Of a stretch of DNA of 64,000 nucleotides, positions 8,790 through 17,153 are shown piece after piece. The position numbers and the translations under genes were made by a program. This DNA is from Chitinophaga pendula. GTDB taxonomy: Bacteria > Bacteroidota > Bacteroidia > Chitinophagales > Chitinophagaceae. Within the stretch, counting starts at the first letter, position 1. The number at the start of each line of letters is the position of its first letter. The DNA lies in NCBI RefSeq assembly GCF_020386615.1, contig NZ_CP077769.1, positions 1,116,001 through 1,180,000 of the forward strand, in the 5' to 3' direction. The notes below the pieces were generated by a model that saw only the letters and a program-made list of their open reading frames with translations, was not told where the DNA came from and ran no database searches.

Positions 8790-10289
8790 ATGAATCGAAT
8801 TGGGTATCTAAATAAAATCAACACGTATGCAGCGAGGTTCGTGTTAGAAGTGGAAGGGTTTAATGCATCAAGCCTGTACGATATAAACATACATGCTGAA
8901 AGTTTTTTGATCCCTGTGCTTAATGAAGTATTCGATTTGAGGTTGGAGAATCTGAATAATTCCCAGAAGAAGAACTTTCCGGCTATTGATCTCGCTGATT
9001 TTTCCAATAGGGTTGCATTTCAGATAACTGCAACCAGTGACCTGGAGAAAATAAAATCTACATTGGAAAAATTCAAAGAGCATAAACTGAATGAGGTGTT
9101 CGACGTACTATATATTTATGTTATTACTCATAAAAAGGAAAGATATAATGAAGAGAAAATAAAACAATTCATACCAGATGGGTTTGCTTTCTCGGCCACA
9201 GGGAATGTAATTGATAAAGATGATATCCTTCAGCGGATAACCGCGATAAGTTCGACACCTAAGATAGAAGCCATAGCCAAGATTTATGAGCATGAATTTT
9301 CAGATTTTCAAATTCAGATGCGAGAGAAATCTTATATTAATGGATGTCTCAATACCGAAAGTGAAGGTATCAGTCCCAATTTATTGAAGATATCTTTCCC
9401 GCAATACATTTACCAAGCCGAATTGAATATTGATGAAAAATCCGTCATCGATAACCTCAATGCTTATTTGATAAGCATCGGCAGAAAGCCCGTAAAAAAG
9501 CTCAAACCCGGAAACCTTGTAAAGAAAGCATTACGAGCGGTTAATGTAAAATCCGGCGAATGGGTGCTCTACGAAAAGTACGTTTACACTTTCAAAAATC
9601 TTGATGACAACTCCGAACCATTCCGGAAAATTGTTGACATAGGAACTATTACAAGGCTTGAGTGCAAGGAGTTTTACGACAGCGATGAGAATCGTTTGAG
9701 GGTGTTCAAGCACTTGCTGCGTAACACCCTGATTGAGTTATGCAGGTCAAAAGAGATAGAATGGTACGGAAAAAGGGAACTTTTCAGGTTTGCAAATAAT
9801 CAAACTGTCCCCAACCAAAAACGCATCAAATGGAAAGGAAAGAAAGAGGCTACCAAGACCGTCATTTTTGAAATGCACAATAAGAAGGAAGGCCATGTTG
9901 TTTGCTTTAGAAGTCTCGCTTTTAAATCTTCCTTTATCAACATAGATGAATATTGGTATTTGGTTCTAAATCCAACGTGGAGCTTTACCAATCCGGGAGG
10001 ATACCATCAAAGCCGCTTTGAACCGGCATATATGGCGGGAATCAAAAGACTGGAATCAAACGGGTCAGTATATAATTACTTTAGGTTCTTCAGCTATTTC
10101 TTTTCTTATAAAGACCTGTTTACCCCAGCATATCCGTATATGGAAATACATGCAGCAGAAGAGCTGAGTATCAGCCCCAGGCTGGAAGAGAAAGCCTGGA
10201 AGCCAATAAAGATCATTGAAAAGAAGGCCGCAGAAATGGATATTGATATCAAGGTGGACACAGAATTAGTAGACAATACCCTGTTTTAA
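8790..10289 (+). CDS. SMEK-domain/APAZ-domain fusion, effector partner of a short Argonaute
   Basis: A 499-residue protein. Residues ~1-130 resemble the SMEK domain: NIHAESFLIPVLNEVFDLRL, then AIDLADFSNRVAFQITATSD with a D...QxT core and a KIKSTLEKF helix. SMEK is a predicted effector or nuclease-like domain of bacterial conflict proteins. Residues ~195-490 resemble APAZ, the partner domain of short prokaryotic Argonautes: CFRSLAF (~370) and YWYLVLNPTWSFTNPGGYH (~387-405), then a conserved helical end. The Argonaute gene begins 4 bp after the stop. By analogy with TIR-APAZ and SIR2-APAZ, it should bind the Argonaute and act when target nucleic acid is sensed. Domain calls are by eye; the fusion is the key point. 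Confidence 0.75.
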   Translation: MNRIGYLNKINTYAARFVLEVEGFNASSLYDINIHAESFLIPVLNEVFDLRLENLNNSQKKNFPAIDLADFSNRVAFQITATSDLEKIKSTLEKFKEHKLNEVFDVLYIYVITHKKERYNEEKIKQFIPDGFAFSATGNVIDKDDILQRITAISSTPKIEAIAKIYEHEFSDFQIQMREKSYINGCLNTESEGISPNLLKISFPQYIYQAELNIDEKSVIDNLNAYLISIGRKPVKKLKPGNLVKKALRAVNVKSGEWVLYEKYVYTFKNLDDNSEPFRKIVDIGTITRLECKEFYDSDENRLRVFKHLLRNTLIELCRSKEIEWYGKRELFRFANNQTVPNQKRIKWKGKKEATKTVIFEMHNKKEGHVVCFRSLAFKSSFINIDEYWYLVLNPTWSFTNPGGYHQSRFEPAYMAGIKRLESNGSVYNYFRFFSYFFSYKDLFTPAYPYMEIHAAEELSISPRLEEKAWKPIKIIEKKAAEMDIDIKVDTELVDNTLF

Positions 10290-10293
10290 TTTT

Positions 10294-11748
10294 ATGAAAG
10301 TTAGATATATAGAAGAACCCTCATTGCAGTTTGGGCACGAACAGCACATTTGCCCAAAGTATGGTATCTATAATTATAGCCCGTTCGATATAAACCAGGT
10401 GCGACCTGAGCGCATCACTATTGGTATTATTGGCAAAGGCGAAAGTGTGGACAAGATCCTGGGCTGGATTGAATCCTGTAAAAAACATATTGACGGTAAG
10501 CAAAGCAAAAATCCCCATCCAAACCTCTTTTTAAACTTTTGCGGGTTCAATAAGGATGTTGGCTTCCAAAGTGACATAGTATATGATGATTCTTACGTAA
10601 GGAAAATAAACAATTCCGAATTTGATGTAATTATTAAGAAAAAGGACAATCTTGAAGAACGGATTGGCGATATAGCCGAGCTTTATTTGACGGAAATAAA
10701 GTTCCTGTCAAAAAATAAAAAGCCTGATGTTATTCTTTGTGCATTAAGCGAAAACTTTATCACCTATATCCAAGAAAAGGAAGCCGAGGAAACCGAAGAC
10801 GAGGAAGACGAAAAGGAAAAGAGCGCCGAGGAATCTGATATTGATACGGAGGATGTATCGGAAAAGGAACAAAACTTCCGAAGGTATCTAAAAGCCAAAG
10901 CCATGCAGTACAATATCCCTATCCAGATAGTAAGGGATAGGATCGCCAAGCCTACAGCGGACATGCAGGATGAAGCTACAATTGCCTGGAATTTCTTTAC
11001 GGCATTATATTACAAAGCCTCCGGAACACCGTGGGCGTTGATCCGGAAAGATGTTGCAGAAACTACATGCTACGCGGGAATAAGTTTTTTTAAAAGCCGG
11101 GACAGGTCTACCACACAAACAAGCATAGCGCAGATTTTTAACGAGCTGGGTAAAGGCGTAATCCTGCGTGGCGAAGAAATAACGTTAAAGAAAAATGATC
11201 GGGTTCCGCATTTGTCCGAAGAACAAGCCTTCAATTTGCTCACGCTTTCCCTAAAGGAGTATTATGATGCAGTGAAAATATTTCCCAAACGGCTGGTACT
11301 TCACAAAACGTCTAATTTCAGTGAAGATGAGATTTATGGGTTCACACAGGCTGCCAGGCAGCTCCATATAAATCAGATAGATTTGGTTTCTATTCAGCAC
11401 TCTGATGTGCGTTTATATAGACAGGGAAATTATCCACCAATGAGAGGAACGCAATTCACCCTAACAGAAAAACATCATGTGTTATATACCAGAGGATCGG
11501 TTCCGTATTACGAAACATACCCCGGTAAATATATTCCAAGTCCAATTGAGATTAAATTGGCTTACTATGATGAATCGCCGAATTTGATATGCGATGAGAT
11601 TGTTGCCCTAACGAAAATGAACTGGAACAATACACAGTTTGACAGGAAGTACCCAATCACAATCGAATGTGCAAGAAATGTAGGAGAAATACTGAAATAT
11701 CTTGATCAAACGGATAACATGCAATTAAAATATAGTTTCTATATGTAG
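10294..11748 (+). CDS. Short prokaryotic Argonaute (MID-PIWI), catalytically inactive
   Basis: A 484-residue protein with the length and order of a short pAgo: a MID domain (~40-240, with an RYLKAKAMQYNIPIQIVRD segment) and a PIWI domain (~245-484). PIWI landmarks are CYAGISFF, FPKRLVLHKTSNFSEDEIYG and the end PITIECARNVGEILKY. Catalytic acidic positions are replaced (Ser in GIS, Lys-Thr in HKT), so guide-directed cleavage is not expected. There is no N or PAZ domain; the APAZ of the preceding gene would substitute. Residues ~161-193 are an almost purely acidic insertion (runs such as EETEDEEDEKEK). The role is guide-dependent recognition of invader nucleic acid that triggers the SMEK-APAZ partner. 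Confidence 0.88.
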   Translation: MKVRYIEEPSLQFGHEQHICPKYGIYNYSPFDINQVRPERITIGIIGKGESVDKILGWIESCKKHIDGKQSKNPHPNLFLNFCGFNKDVGFQSDIVYDDSYVRKINNSEFDVIIKKKDNLEERIGDIAELYLTEIKFLSKNKKPDVILCALSENFITYIQEKEAEETEDEEDEKEKSAEESDIDTEDVSEKEQNFRRYLKAKAMQYNIPIQIVRDRIAKPTADMQDEATIAWNFFTALYYKASGTPWALIRKDVAETTCYAGISFFKSRDRSTTQTSIAQIFNELGKGVILRGEEITLKKNDRVPHLSEEQAFNLLTLSLKEYYDAVKIFPKRLVLHKTSNFSEDEIYGFTQAARQLHINQIDLVSIQHSDVRLYRQGNYPPMRGTQFTLTEKHHVLYTRGSVPYYETYPGKYIPSPIEIKLAYYDESPNLICDEIVALTKMNWNNTQFDRKYPITIECARNVGEILKYLDQTDNMQLKYSFYM

Positions 11749-11802
11749 CCAATATGATAAAGCACAAAGTAATAAAGAGTAAACCTTATAAAATTCAAAG
11801 GT

Positions 11803-14346
11803 ATGATAAAGTCTATTGAAAACGGAAGAAAAGAAGACGGGAACAGGTCTATTGCTGATAAAATTATTAAACGCTTACATGATCTTGAAAAAACAGTTCA
11901 AAACAATCATGGTCGCTGGGCCTGGGAGTTGTTGCAGAATGCAAAGGACAGTGTAGCCGAGACTGACATAAAGGTTGCCGTTAGGATAAAATACAGCCGT
12001 GAAGAGATAGAGTTTTCCCACAACGGCAATCACTTTACGGAAAGGGATATTCGAGGGTTAATCAACCAAATTTCTTCTAAAGAAGTAGACGAAGGGGAAG
12101 TCAGTAAACGTACCGGTAGGTTTGGTACAGGCTTCCTTACCACTCATTTGCTGTCAAAGGAAGTGTACATAAAAGGCATAGTGGAAACTGACGATGGAAC
12201 ACTGTACAAATTTGGCTTTCCCTTAAACAGGAACGGTAAAACTACTGGAGTGCTGATTCCCAAGATTGAAGCGGCCTGGGCTGCCTTTCATGAATCTACA
12301 GAAGATGGAGAAATTGAGGAATACAATGAAGATGAATTCAATACTTCGTTTATTTATTCGCTGGATACAGAGGAGCAGAAGGAAATAGCGCAAATAGGTG
12401 TTGACGAGTTTAGTACCTTAATACCATATGTTCTGTCTTTCATCCCGGAAATACATTCGGTGGAGATCATTGACAAAGTAAAAAAGAACAAAGTCGAATT
12501 CACCAATAGCCAAAAGGTTGTAGATGGGTTCAAGAAAATAACGAAAACCCAAGATGGTAACACAACTACAATTCGGATGCGGTTTGCCACAAACGGGACA
12601 GTTTCCATAGCTGCCAGGGCGATAAAAAAGTCTAATGCTTTTGAGTTTCAATCTCTCGAAAAAGTACCGAAGCTCTTCTGCGATTTTCCATTGATTGGAA
12701 CCGAAGAGTTTCACTTCCCGATTGTTGTCAACAGTTTTTTCTTCAATCCACAGGCAGAAAGGGATGGCATTTGGCTAAAGGGACATAATGACCCAGAAGT
12801 GAAAGAAAACAAGAAGATACTAGAAGATGCACTGGAACTTTACAAAGATTTAGTGGTGGAGCTGGATTGCGATTCCTACAAAAATATTTTCCATATCGCC
12901 AGTTCAAAAATGCCTTCCACTGATGAAAGTTATTTTGACAAAGACTGGTATATTAAAACCATTCAGAAGCCTTTGAGGGACTTTTTACTCAAACAAGAGA
13001 TTGTGGAAGCTGAAGATGGGGCTGGCAAAAAATTGGAGGAATCATGGTTCCCGTTAAAATCATATAAGAAAGAAGCAAGAGAAAGTCTCTGGCAATACAC
13101 ATTTGACTTGTTTCCAGGCGCGGTATGCAAAAGAGATGATATTCACCAGTGGGTTGATATCATTTGGGATGATATCAATAAAATAACATTTGCAGAAATA
13201 GCAAGTGACATTGCCCAAAAAGAGACTATTACAAAATTGGCTGAAGACTTGCAGAAGGATGATGCCGATACCTTTGAATGGATTAACGAAGTAGGACAGT
13301 TCATTATGGATGAAGAAATAAACCTACCTCTGTTTGAAAAACATGCTATTATTCCGAACCAAAATGGCAAGTTCTTATTAAAAAGTAGGCTTTACCGTGA
13401 TGAAATAAATGATTCCGATTTAATAGAGATACTGCAATTATTAGGTGAAGACTGGAATGACATTCTGCTTCATGAAGAAATCAGTTTTGGTGAATTTGTT
13501 GCTAAAAAGAAGAACGATATTGCGCTTAAAATCAACGAGAAACTCAAAAACCCAAAAGCAAAAGACCAGGACTTTAAAAGGGCCATAAGCATACTATCCG
13601 AATGGTTTGATAACAATCCCGAAGAAGGAAAAGAGTTCTTTTCAGAAACATACAGAAGAAGGGCTGAATTGTTTATGAATACTATTGAGGACAAAGAAAG
13701 TCTCTATAAGGTAATGAGGAGCAAGACCGATCTATCGAAAGTAGCGGAGGCTATTGAAGCAAATCCTCGCTTGTTTGAGACTATTGAAAAAGCAGAGGAA
13801 ATTTACTCCCTGCTTAAACAGTATAATGTAAAGACTCTGGAACAGCTTCGTGAGCTGTTGGACAATAAATCGACAGTCTCATCTGGAAATAATTCCCTTC
13901 TGCCTATAACACAAGAGATACTTGCAAACATGGGAATCACATCCCTAAAGGAATGGCAGGAAGCTATAAAGGACAAAGATCTGGCCGCTTTATATTCACA
14001 TAAATCTACACCTACAACAGACATGTTTGTATATGTACAGAGCCTGATTAAAAAGGCTAAGAAAAACATTGTAGCCTATCTGAAAACTTTGAACAATTAC
14101 AACCTGGATAATTTGGATGAAAGCACTGCGCCTACTATACTCGCTGGAATACTAAAGGATGATAAAGAGATAAGTATTGTTGCCAGGCCAGCATACAATA
14201 AAGAGGTTATTATTTACTATGGTTCAGAAAGAGATATACTGGATTATGAACCTTCTGAATTATGGGTAGACGATGGTGTTCAACCAAAAATGATTTCTTT
14301 AGGACATTTACTGAAGAAAGCCAAAATAGTCAAATTCCCAATTTAA
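11803..14346 (+). CDS. Sacsin/Hsp90-type GHKL ATPase protein
   Basis: An 847-residue protein. The N-terminal ~250 residues have a GHKL ATP-binding fold like that at the N-terminus of sacsin. The N-box is RWAWELLQNAKDS (Asn46), the G1-like stretch is IEFSHNGNHFTERDI and the G2 glycine loop is RTGRFGTGFLTTHLLS (~100-116). The remainder is a long, mostly alpha-helical region of unknown fold, rich in Lys/Glu, with no membrane segments. Such proteins recur in defence islands, where they are thought to act as ATP-driven regulators or sensors. It starts 54 bp after the Argonaute stop and ends 2 bp before the AlbA_2 gene, so it is in the same operon. Confidence 0.83.
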   Translation: MIKSIENGRKEDGNRSIADKIIKRLHDLEKTVQNNHGRWAWELLQNAKDSVAETDIKVAVRIKYSREEIEFSHNGNHFTERDIRGLINQISSKEVDEGEVSKRTGRFGTGFLTTHLLSKEVYIKGIVETDDGTLYKFGFPLNRNGKTTGVLIPKIEAAWAAFHESTEDGEIEEYNEDEFNTSFIYSLDTEEQKEIAQIGVDEFSTLIPYVLSFIPEIHSVEIIDKVKKNKVEFTNSQKVVDGFKKITKTQDGNTTTIRMRFATNGTVSIAARAIKKSNAFEFQSLEKVPKLFCDFPLIGTEEFHFPIVVNSFFFNPQAERDGIWLKGHNDPEVKENKKILEDALELYKDLVVELDCDSYKNIFHIASSKMPSTDESYFDKDWYIKTIQKPLRDFLLKQEIVEAEDGAGKKLEESWFPLKSYKKEARESLWQYTFDLFPGAVCKRDDIHQWVDIIWDDINKITFAEIASDIAQKETITKLAEDLQKDDADTFEWINEVGQFIMDEEINLPLFEKHAIIPNQNGKFLLKSRLYRDEINDSDLIEILQLLGEDWNDILLHEEISFGEFVAKKKNDIALKINEKLKNPKAKDQDFKRAISILSEWFDNNPEEGKEFFSETYRRRAELFMNTIEDKESLYKVMRSKTDLSKVAEAIEANPRLFETIEKAEEIYSLLKQYNVKTLEQLRELLDNKSTVSSGNNSLLPITQEILANMGITSLKEWQEAIKDKDLAALYSHKSTPTTDMFVYVQSLIKKAKKNIVAYLKTLNNYNLDNLDESTAPTILAGILKDDKEISIVARPAYNKEVIIYYGSERDILDYEPSELWVDDGVQPKMISLGHLLKKAKIVKFPI

Positions 14347-14348
14347 TC

Positions 14349-15425
14349 ATGAATAATATCAGAGATATATCGGTTATAATAGGAAGCCCGGAAAGCGAGC
14401 AATTGGAGTATAAAGCTGTACTGCCTCCAGCCAGAAGCCTTGCACAAATGATTGCAGCATTTGCAAATTCACAAGGAGGAACTATTATATTAGGCGTAAA
14501 TGATGCCAGCGGTGAGGTAAAGATTACAGGGCTAAGCGAGGACTTTCATGCAAATGGGGTAACACATAAGGCTATCGACTTATTGAACCCTACGCCGGAA
14601 GTTAGGTATGAGTACATTACTAAAGAAGGGAAACGTTTGTATGTTATTCAGGTTGAAAAATCTCAATCGACAGTTGCTGTTGAAAATAAAATATACATTA
14701 GAAAAGGACTCCAGAATATTCTTTCCAACCCGGAAACAAAGAAAGTTGCTGCCAGCCAGCTTCTATTGATTAAAAAATTAACGGTTGACCTAAATAATTT
14801 TCGGGTCGGTACTACTGGAGCAAAATCAAAATTTATAGACCACTATGCCGGAGTGCTCAACATTATAGATGATCTGGGCAGTTTATTGTATCCCACTTCA
14901 CCCTCAATACCAACAACAAACCAAGAAGGAAAGATTCTGATGAGGATATTATTGTCTTCGTGTGCTGACAATTTTGAAATTTACCTCACAGACCTTCTTT
15001 ATGAGATATATTTAGCTAATCCATCTACATTAAAATCCAACCAACAGGTAACAATAAAGGAGGTCTTGGATTGTGCTGACATGCAAGAGTTTGTTCTGTA
15101 TTGGGCAAAAAAGAAGCTTGGAAAGTTGCAAAGAGGTAGCGTAAAAGGATTTATATCTGACAATCCTCAGATTAAGGATTTAGGCGTCCTGGATGATCTA
15201 GAACAAGATAAGATTGAAAAGATACTCCAAATAAGACATTTGTATGCTCATCGAAATGGAATTGTCGATGAAAAATTCCTTCAATTCTATCCGGGACAAT
15301 TTAAGATTAATGACGAGCATCAATTATCAACTGCTGAAATATTGGGGCATTTTACTTATTTAGTAGATATCGTTGACAAGTTAGATCAAGCGGCGATATT
15401 AAAATATCAATTAGCGACACTTTAG
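14349..15425 (+). CDS. AlbA_2 (Schlafen-like) putative DNA-binding protein
   Basis: A 358-residue protein. Residues ~1-125 match the AlbA_2/Schlafen domain: SEQLEYKAVLPP, then AAFANSQGGTIILGVND and a YIRKG end. This domain is found in bacterial helicase-linked regulators and mammalian Schlafens. The C-terminal ~220 residues are helical and unrecognised, with an RHLYAHRNG motif (~295) resembling HEPN-type RxxxH ribonuclease motifs. The ATG at 14349 is chosen because it lies 2 bp after the ATPase stop; an upstream in-frame start would overlap that gene by 85 bp. It is the last gene of the operon, ~60 bp before the candidate right att site. Confidence 0.82.
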   Translation: MNNIRDISVIIGSPESEQLEYKAVLPPARSLAQMIAAFANSQGGTIILGVNDASGEVKITGLSEDFHANGVTHKAIDLLNPTPEVRYEYITKEGKRLYVIQVEKSQSTVAVENKIYIRKGLQNILSNPETKKVAASQLLLIKKLTVDLNNFRVGTTGAKSKFIDHYAGVLNIIDDLGSLLYPTSPSIPTTNQEGKILMRILLSSCADNFEIYLTDLLYEIYLANPSTLKSNQQVTIKEVLDCADMQEFVLYWAKKKLGKLQRGSVKGFISDNPQIKDLGVLDDLEQDKIEKILQIRHLYAHRNGIVDEKFLQFYPGQFKINDEHQLSTAEILGHFTYLVDIVDKLDQAAILKYQLATL

Positions 15426-15485
15426 TATTAAATGCATGATAATCAATTATTTAATGTTGTCTAAAAACGTTAGTAAAGGTATCAA

Positions 15486-15493
15486 GTGTTCGA
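15486..15493. other. Candidate right attachment core (attR)
   Basis: GTGTTCGA, the mate of 5116-5123, 60 bp after the AlbA_2 stop and before a terminator and a truncated aldo/keto reductase. The pair encloses exactly the recombinase and its cargo. It is supported by position more than by its 8-bp length. Confidence 0.4.
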
Positions 15494-15524
15494 CTGTAAT
15501 CCCTTTCAGCCCGCCCTGTAATAT

Positions 15525-15562
15525 AATAGCCTGCTAAAGTATTGAATTTTAGCAGGCTATTT
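15525..15562 (+). terminator. Hairpin terminator at the right edge of the island
   Basis: Inverted repeat AATAGCCTGCTAAA/TTTAGCAGGCTATT with a 9-nt loop and A/T flanks on both sides. It can end the defence operon and also transcription arriving from the right. Confidence 0.75.
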
Positions 15563-15609
15563 ATCGTCGGCTTGCCTGCCTTAATGCACGACATAATAGT
15601 TGCAAAACA

Positions 15610-15813
15610 TCAACACCCCAATATTTTAGCGAAGAATGTATCCAAAAAATCACCGCCCAACTCGAGCGAACGGTGAATCGTCGCGATGGCTTCCTGCTCA
15701 TCCGAAGGACCATACATATGTGCTTCTTCAAAACCCGTCATACCCATACAGCCCAGCCCGATCATGGGCACGACCAAACCCTGGCTGCCTAATGCAATTT
15801 TTTTTATTTCCAT
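15610..15813 (-). pseudogene. Aldo/keto reductase, 5' fragment
   Basis: From the ATG at 15813 the frame reads [20 protein letters not shown] and continues with the AKR N-terminal motifs GLGCMGMTG and an [13 protein letters not shown] strand carrying the catalytic Asp region. It then diverges after ~60 residues and stops; intact enzymes are ~320-330 residues. The fragment lies just outside the candidate right end of the island, so the rest was probably lost in a rearrangement there. Confidence 0.75.
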
Positions 15814-15995
15814 GAGCCAAAGGTCGGTCAGCAAAAGCGCAGGTATGTATGCAAACCCCTGAAGCTTGTAAGCAAATCAAGGAATGAGCTTGTAAATGTC
15901 TATGGCTTTACCTCAATTATCGTTATTCCTTCCATGCTATATACATCATGGTAGCTTATAATATCTTTTGCGCTATCAAAGCCAGATGATATCGT

Positions 15996-16868
15996 TTATT
16001 GTAAGAAACTATCCAAATAATCGAATAGCGTTTTTGTTTGCTGCATCAGGCTAACATGGCTTTGATTGGGAATAATGACTAGGTGTGACTTTGGCATTGG
16101 TTGCAAGTCAGCAGAAACGCCTCCTCCCAATAATTTATATGTTTTTGCCAATTCGACTTTGTCCATGCCATCATTGTCACCGGATATAATTAATACAGGT
16201 GCAGTGATTTTTGCAATATTTTCGTCTCCCAAATTGAAGGGTTCACCAGCAGCGGCCATCATCTGTTCCAGGAACTTGGTCCATTTTGTTTTATCTGGTG
16301 CTACAGCATCATAGGCGGATTGTAGCGGTGAATTTGTGAAAAACTCAGGCTTCATTTTTTTGAAAACACTGGTTACTTCGGTTATCCAGCCTTCTGTTTT
16401 GTAAACAGCAGAAATGATAACTAATTTTCTCAACCGCTTAGGACTTTGTATTGCAAACTGGTAGGCTACCTGACCGCCAAAACTGTATCCTGCTATGTCA
16501 GTACTGTCAATTTTTAAGTAATCCATTACCTTTTCCACATCACTGGCTAAAGTTGCCCGTGATAATTTTCTATCTGAAAAGGGAGTATGCCCGTGTCCTT
16601 GCAATTCTATAGCGATTACTTTCCTTGTCTTTGCCAATTCAGGTATTAATTGACTCCAATTCATCTCAATAGTGTAGTAAGCTCCATGTATTAAAATGAT
16701 AGGCTTACCCTCTCCATATACTTCATAATAAACCTTGGTACCATTAGCTGGTGCGTACCCGCTGCTGTTAGGTTTGATTTGTTGAGCATTAGATAGGGAT
16801 GCTGTAGTCATAATAATTACTATTAGGAGTAATTTATTAAGATGGCTTGAATTGAATATGTTTTTCAT
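15996..16868 (-). CDS. Secreted alpha/beta hydrolase
   Basis: A 290-residue hydrolase with a Sec signal peptide (LLLIVIIMTTASLSNAQ). The alpha/beta fold shows oxyanion HGAYY, nucleophile elbow GYSFGG (Ser ~148), acid SGDNDGMD and catalytic His in PNQSHVSL near the C-terminus, so the triad is complete. It is likely a periplasmic or secreted esterase or epoxide-hydrolase-like enzyme; substrate unknown. It stands alone on the minus strand. Confidence 0.85.
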   Translation of the reverse strand: MKNIFNSSHLNKLLLIVIIMTTASLSNAQQIKPNSSGYAPANGTKVYYEVYGEGKPIILIHGAYYTIEMNWSQLIPELAKTRKVIAIELQGHGHTPFSDRKLSRATLASDVEKVMDYLKIDSTDIAGYSFGGQVAYQFAIQSPKRLRKLVIISAVYKTEGWITEVTSVFKKMKPEFFTNSPLQSAYDAVAPDKTKWTKFLEQMMAAAGEPFNLGDENIAKITAPVLIISGDNDGMDKVELAKTYKLLGGGVSADLQPMPKSHLVIIPNQSHVSLMQQTKTLFDYLDSFLQ

Positions 16869-17153
16869 ATAGTTGCTGAAGTGTTGGTTGATTTATTATT
16901 GACAATACAAATATCGGTGGCATTTTAGGATGCTACACGGTGCGAAAACGACAACTATGGGGGTGAATTTGGACAAACACAAATATACACCTACGTAAGC
17001 GATGTTTATGAGTGGCATCAGCAAGGAACAACTGACCGGCACCGTGGTTACTGCATCTAATCGAATGTTATTATCAACAGTAGAACGGCGGAGAAAACAT
17101 AAGGGATACTACAGTTCCTTTAATACTGATTAGGAACGCTGCTTATTGTCAGA

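Noticed and set aside
17008..17136. A 42-codon frame between the hydrolase and AraC genes
   Set aside because: No family features; the other frames there are equally short, so it is probably chance.
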